Below, piece after piece: positions 61,375 to 64,000 of a stretch of 64,000 nucleotides of DNA. Position 1 is the stretch's first letter, and each line of letters opens with the position of its first letter. Origin of the DNA: Dehalogenimonas sp. THU2. GTDB taxonomy: Bacteria; Chloroflexota; Dehalococcoidia; Dehalococcoidales; Dehalococcoidaceae. The stretch lies in assembly GCF_039749495.1 (NCBI RefSeq), contig NZ_JBDLLU010000001.1:1-64000 (forward strand), written 5' to 3'. The notes under the pieces are model-generated. The model was not told the origin of the DNA. It worked only from the letters and a program-made list of their open reading frames with translations, and did not search any database. Both the position numbers and the translations under genes were made by a program.

Positions 61375-61478
61375 AACACCCTAGTATACACAAGCTATGG
61401 GCTGCGATGCCAGCCAGGTTACTGTGGTAGCTGTCCTTATGTTAAAATTGGGAATCCTTAGATAGACCGGAGCGGCGC

Positions 61479-63176
61479 TTGGAAGACCTGAGTCTGGGTT
61501 TTGAACTCATCATCGTGCTCATCGCCGCTGTCATCGGCGGCGTGGTGGCGCACCGGTTCAAACTCCCGGTCCTCCTGGGCTACCTGCTGGCCGGTATGCT
61601 GGTCAGCCCCCACGGACTCGGATTGGTGCAGGAAACCGAGGCCATCGAGGCTTTGGCCGGCATCGGTGTCATCCTGCTTTTGTTCACGCTGGGTCTGGAA
61701 TTCTCCCTTTCCGAACTGCGGCGCATCGGCGCGGTAGCCATACTGGGCGGCATCTCCCAGATATTGCTGACCGCCGCTGCCGGTTTCGGCCTGGGCAAGG
61801 TTCTGGGTTGGGCTACGCCCGAATCGATTTTCTTCGGTTTCCTGATGTCGCTGAGTTCGACTCTCATCGTCCTCAAGCTGCTGATGGAGCGCGGAGAACT
61901 GGATACCACCCACGGGCGCATCATGACTGGTATTCTGCTGGTACAGGACCTGTCGCTGGTACCGTTGATGATCATCCTGCCGACGCTGGGCAAAGAGGGC
62001 GCGGATATCGGACCAGCTCTCCTGGACGCGGGTGGGAAGGCGCTGGGATTCATCGTCGTCATGGCCGGTCTGGGCCTGTGGCTGTTGCCCCGCGTCCTGG
62101 AACGCGTCGCCCGGGCGAGGTCCCGGGAACTGTTCCTAATCACCGTGGTGTCCCTGTCGCTGGCCGCGGCTATCGCGGCTCAGTTCTTCGGCGTCTCGGC
62201 GGCGGTCGGGGCCTTCATCGCCGGTCTGCTTATCGGGCAATCGGTCTTTGCGCGGCAGGCCCTGGCGGATATCGTGCCTTTTCGCGACGCCTTCGGCGCG
62301 TTGTTCTTTGTGTCCCTCGGCACCCTCGCCGATCTTTCGTTCATCGTTGGCAACCTGTGGTTGGTCATCGCAGTGGTGCTTTTCATCGTCTTTCTCAAGT
62401 TCATCATCTGCGCCGCTGTTCCCTTGGTCTTCGGCTACAGCGCCCGAACCGCGCTCTTTACCGGCTTTGGACTGACCCAGATCGGTGAGTTCAGCTTCGT
62501 ACTGGCCGGTGTCGGTGTGGCTGCCGGGATATTGCGGGAAACCACATACGCCCTGACGCTGGGGGCAGCCATTACTACCATGGTGTTGACGCCGTTCATC
62601 ATCAGCCTGGGCAATTCACTCTACCGCCGTCTGGAGCGCGCAAGCTTCGGACAAAAATTGCTCAACCTGAGAGGCGAGATTTCCAGCGCCAGATCTACTT
62701 TGATCATGTCCGGGCACGCTGTAATCTGCGGGCACGGACGTTCAGCGGAGGCATTGACCAAGGTGCTTACCCGGCGCAACCTATCATACCTGGTCATCGA
62801 ACTCGACCCCAAGAAGATCGCCCAGTTGCGACGGCATGGTATCCCCTGCATCTACGGAGATGCCTCCAATCCGGAGATACTGGCCTGCGCCCAGGTGGAA
62901 AAAGCCAAACTCCTGGTCTGCACTTTCCCTGGTTTCCTCGATGTTGAACTTACGGTCAAAAACGCCCGCACTTTGAACCCCAGGATCGACATCGTCGCCA
63001 GGGTGGAGCGCGACCGCGACGCCGATGTCCTCAAGAACATCGGCGTCAATGAACTGGTCCGGCCCCAGTTCGAGGCCAGCCTGGAGATTACCCGCCACGC
63101 CCTGCACCGCTACGGCGTGTCAGCCACGGAGATCCAGTACCTCCTCAACAGCCTGCGCCAGGGCACGATGAGCTGA
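61479..63176 (+). CDS. CPA2 cation:proton antiporter with TrkA-N domain (KefB/KefC-like)
   Basis: 565 residues starting at TTG61479 (MEDLSLGFELII). Residues about 1-380 contain 12 or so membrane spans with LPVLLGYLLAGMLVSPHGL and LLFTLGLEFSLSELR, as in CPA2 antiporters. A C-terminal RCK/TrkA-N domain (about 405-530) has VICGHGRSAEALTKVL and IELDP, a dinucleotide-binding Rossmann fold. It should move K+ or Na+ against protons under nucleotide control. It is transcribed from the gap shared with argC. Confidence 0.92.
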   Translation: MEDLSLGFELIIVLIAAVIGGVVAHRFKLPVLLGYLLAGMLVSPHGLGLVQETEAIEALAGIGVILLLFTLGLEFSLSELRRIGAVAILGGISQILLTAAAGFGLGKVLGWATPESIFFGFLMSLSSTLIVLKLLMERGELDTTHGRIMTGILLVQDLSLVPLMIILPTLGKEGADIGPALLDAGGKALGFIVVMAGLGLWLLPRVLERVARARSRELFLITVVSLSLAAAIAAQFFGVSAAVGAFIAGLLIGQSVFARQALADIVPFRDAFGALFFVSLGTLADLSFIVGNLWLVIAVVLFIVFLKFIICAAVPLVFGYSARTALFTGFGLTQIGEFSFVLAGVGVAAGILRETTYALTLGAAITTMVLTPFIISLGNSLYRRLERASFGQKLLNLRGEISSARSTLIMSGHAVICGHGRSAEALTKVLTRRNLSYLVIELDPKKIAQLRRHGIPCIYGDASNPEILACAQVEKAKLLVCTFPGFLDVELTVKNARTLNPRIDIVARVERDRDADVLKNIGVNELVRPQFEASLEITRHALHRYGVSATEIQYLLNSLRQGTMS

Positions 63177-63222
63177 CCTCCCCCATTTGCCCATGTCTGA
63201 CTGCGGTGCTATCATTACCCAA

Positions 63223-64000
63223 ATGTCCGCAGCCATCGAGATCCGCAACCTGACCAAGCGCTTCAAAGACCTGACCGCTGTCGATGAAGTGTCGTTGGAT
63301 ATCATTGAAGGCGAATGCTTCGGGCTGCTCGGACCCAACGGAGCCGGTAAGACCACTCTGGTCAAAATGCTCACCACCACTTCCCCGATCACCGGAGGCG
63401 GCATCAAGGTGATGGGCATGGATCTGGCAACCGAACCGCGGCGCATCAAATCGCTCTACGGCGTGGTGCCGCAGGGCGACAACCTGGACCCGGAGCTTTC
63501 GGTCATCGAAAACCTGACCGTCTTCGCCCGGTACTTCGAGATCCCCCGCGAAGAAGCTCTCCGCCGCTCCCGGGAAGTCCTGGCATTGTTCAAGCTGGAA
63601 CACAAAGCCCTGGGAAAGATCAAGACTCTGTCCGGCGGCATGAAGCGCCGGCTCCTGCTCGCCCGTAGCCTGATGAACAAACCGCGCATCATCATATTGG
63701 ACGAGCCTTCGGTGGGGCTGGATCCTCAGTCCAAATACCTGGTGTGGCAGAAGCTCAAGGAGCTGAAAGGCGGCGGCGTCACCCTGCTCCTGACGACCCA
63801 GAACATGGATGAAGCGGCCGTCCTGTGCGACCGGGTGGCCATCATGCACCAGGGCCATATTCTTGCACTCGATACCCCCAAAAACCTCGTCGTGCAGCAC
63901 GTCGGACCAAGGGTGGTTGAAATACTGCCTGATGAATCCCGCCGCTCAGAACTGCTCGCCGATTTGAACAGCCGCGGACTCCAGTTCGACCAGGTGGAAG
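63223..64000 (+). CDS. ABC transporter ATPase, truncated by the window end
   Basis: From ATG63223 to the window edge, 259 residues visible. Walker A is GPNGAGKTT, the signature LSGGMKRR, Walker B IIILDEPSVGLD and the H-loop region LLTTQNMDE, where the usual switch His is Gln. It belongs to the DrrA/CcmA-type exporters, with a C-terminal extension beginning after DTPKNLV. The partner permease is expected to the right, outside the window. Confidence 0.9.
   Translation, partial: MSAAIEIRNLTKRFKDLTAVDEVSLDIIEGECFGLLGPNGAGKTTLVKMLTTTSPITGGGIKVMGMDLATEPRRIKSLYGVVPQGDNLDPELSVIENLTVFARYFEIPREEALRRSREVLALFKLEHKALGKIKTLSGGMKRRLLLARSLMNKPRIIILDEPSVGLDPQSKYLVWQKLKELKGGGVTLLLTTQNMDEAAVLCDRVAIMHQGHILALDTPKNLVVQHVGPRVVEILPDESRRSELLADLNSRGLQFDQVE

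Overview
The window reads as a chromosomal segment of an organohalide-respiring member of the Chloroflexota, class Dehalococcoidia, most likely Dehalogenimonas or a close relative. The grounds are two complete Tat-exported reductive dehalogenase genes (rdhA), one with its rdhB membrane anchor, two-component regulators beside them, corrinoid-type sensor domains, and an otherwise GC-rich core typical of that group. The genus assignment is inference; no rRNA gene is present to settle it.

Layout. 0.2-6.8 kb: LacD-type aldolase, long coiled-coil protein, lipoprotein, Smr-domain protein, dUTPase/dCTP-deaminase-family enzyme, MFS transporter and DedA-type membrane protein. 6.9 kb: tRNA-Glu(TTC). 7.0-14.2 kb: large hybrid histidine kinase, LemA and TPM-domain pair, secreted beta-propeller lipoprotein. 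14.3-23.3 kb: an AT-richer rdh island. It contains an IS3-type transposase remnant, rdhA1 without rdhB, then (all on the minus strand, upstream of rdhA1) an OmpR-type response regulator, a histidine kinase with an N-terminal DUF1638-like domain, a B12-binding-like protein and a BASS-type transporter; divergently, rdhA2-rdhB and a YkgJ-type cysteine-cluster protein. 23.4-34.9 kb: two convergent peptide/nickel-type ABC importers. The plus-strand set has SBP, two permeases and one ATPase, with an apparent frameshift in the first permease. The minus-strand set is complete, with SBP, two permeases and two ATPases. 34.9-41.5 kb: secreted Asp-box protein, small lipoprotein and zinc-ribbon protein with a shared C-terminal domain, second YkgJ protein, prepilin peptidase, YihY protein and a small membrane protein. 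41.6-49.0 kb: plus-strand housekeeping genes thiL, tsaE, tsaB fused to a HAD hydrolase, ndk, a lipid-kinase-like gene, an AP-endonuclease-family gene and ftsH. 49.1-54.4 kb: minus-strand polyprenyl synthase, metG, zinc-ribbon protein, rsmI, an unknown conserved gene and a Rieske-like protein. 54.6-64 kb: PAS histidine kinase, CaCA exchanger, HD-GYP response regulator, tRNA-Thr(CGT), DUF302 protein, argC, CPA2 antiporter and a truncated ABC ATPase.

How the genes work together. The strongest candidate for an undescribed system is the minus-strand run at 14.8-20.4 kb. A B12-binding-like protein with Gln in place of the usual His, a kinase with a DUF1638-like domain and a response regulator sit in overlapping reading frames directly upstream of rdhA1. 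This suggests a corrinoid- or cofactor-related signal controlling a corrinoid enzyme. A motif resembling ACAGTGATAYAG(AG)TAAC occurs upstream of both rdhA genes and is a candidate target site.

Non-coding structure. There is a perfect 40-bp palindrome after rdhA1, clear terminators after rdhAB, ndk and ftsH, a family of AT-rich imperfect inverted repeats between genes, a near-identical 51-bp hairpin repeat present twice, and a 770-bp gene-poor gap at 59.6-60.35 kb that may encode a structured RNA. All assignments come from reading the sequence; no database search was run.
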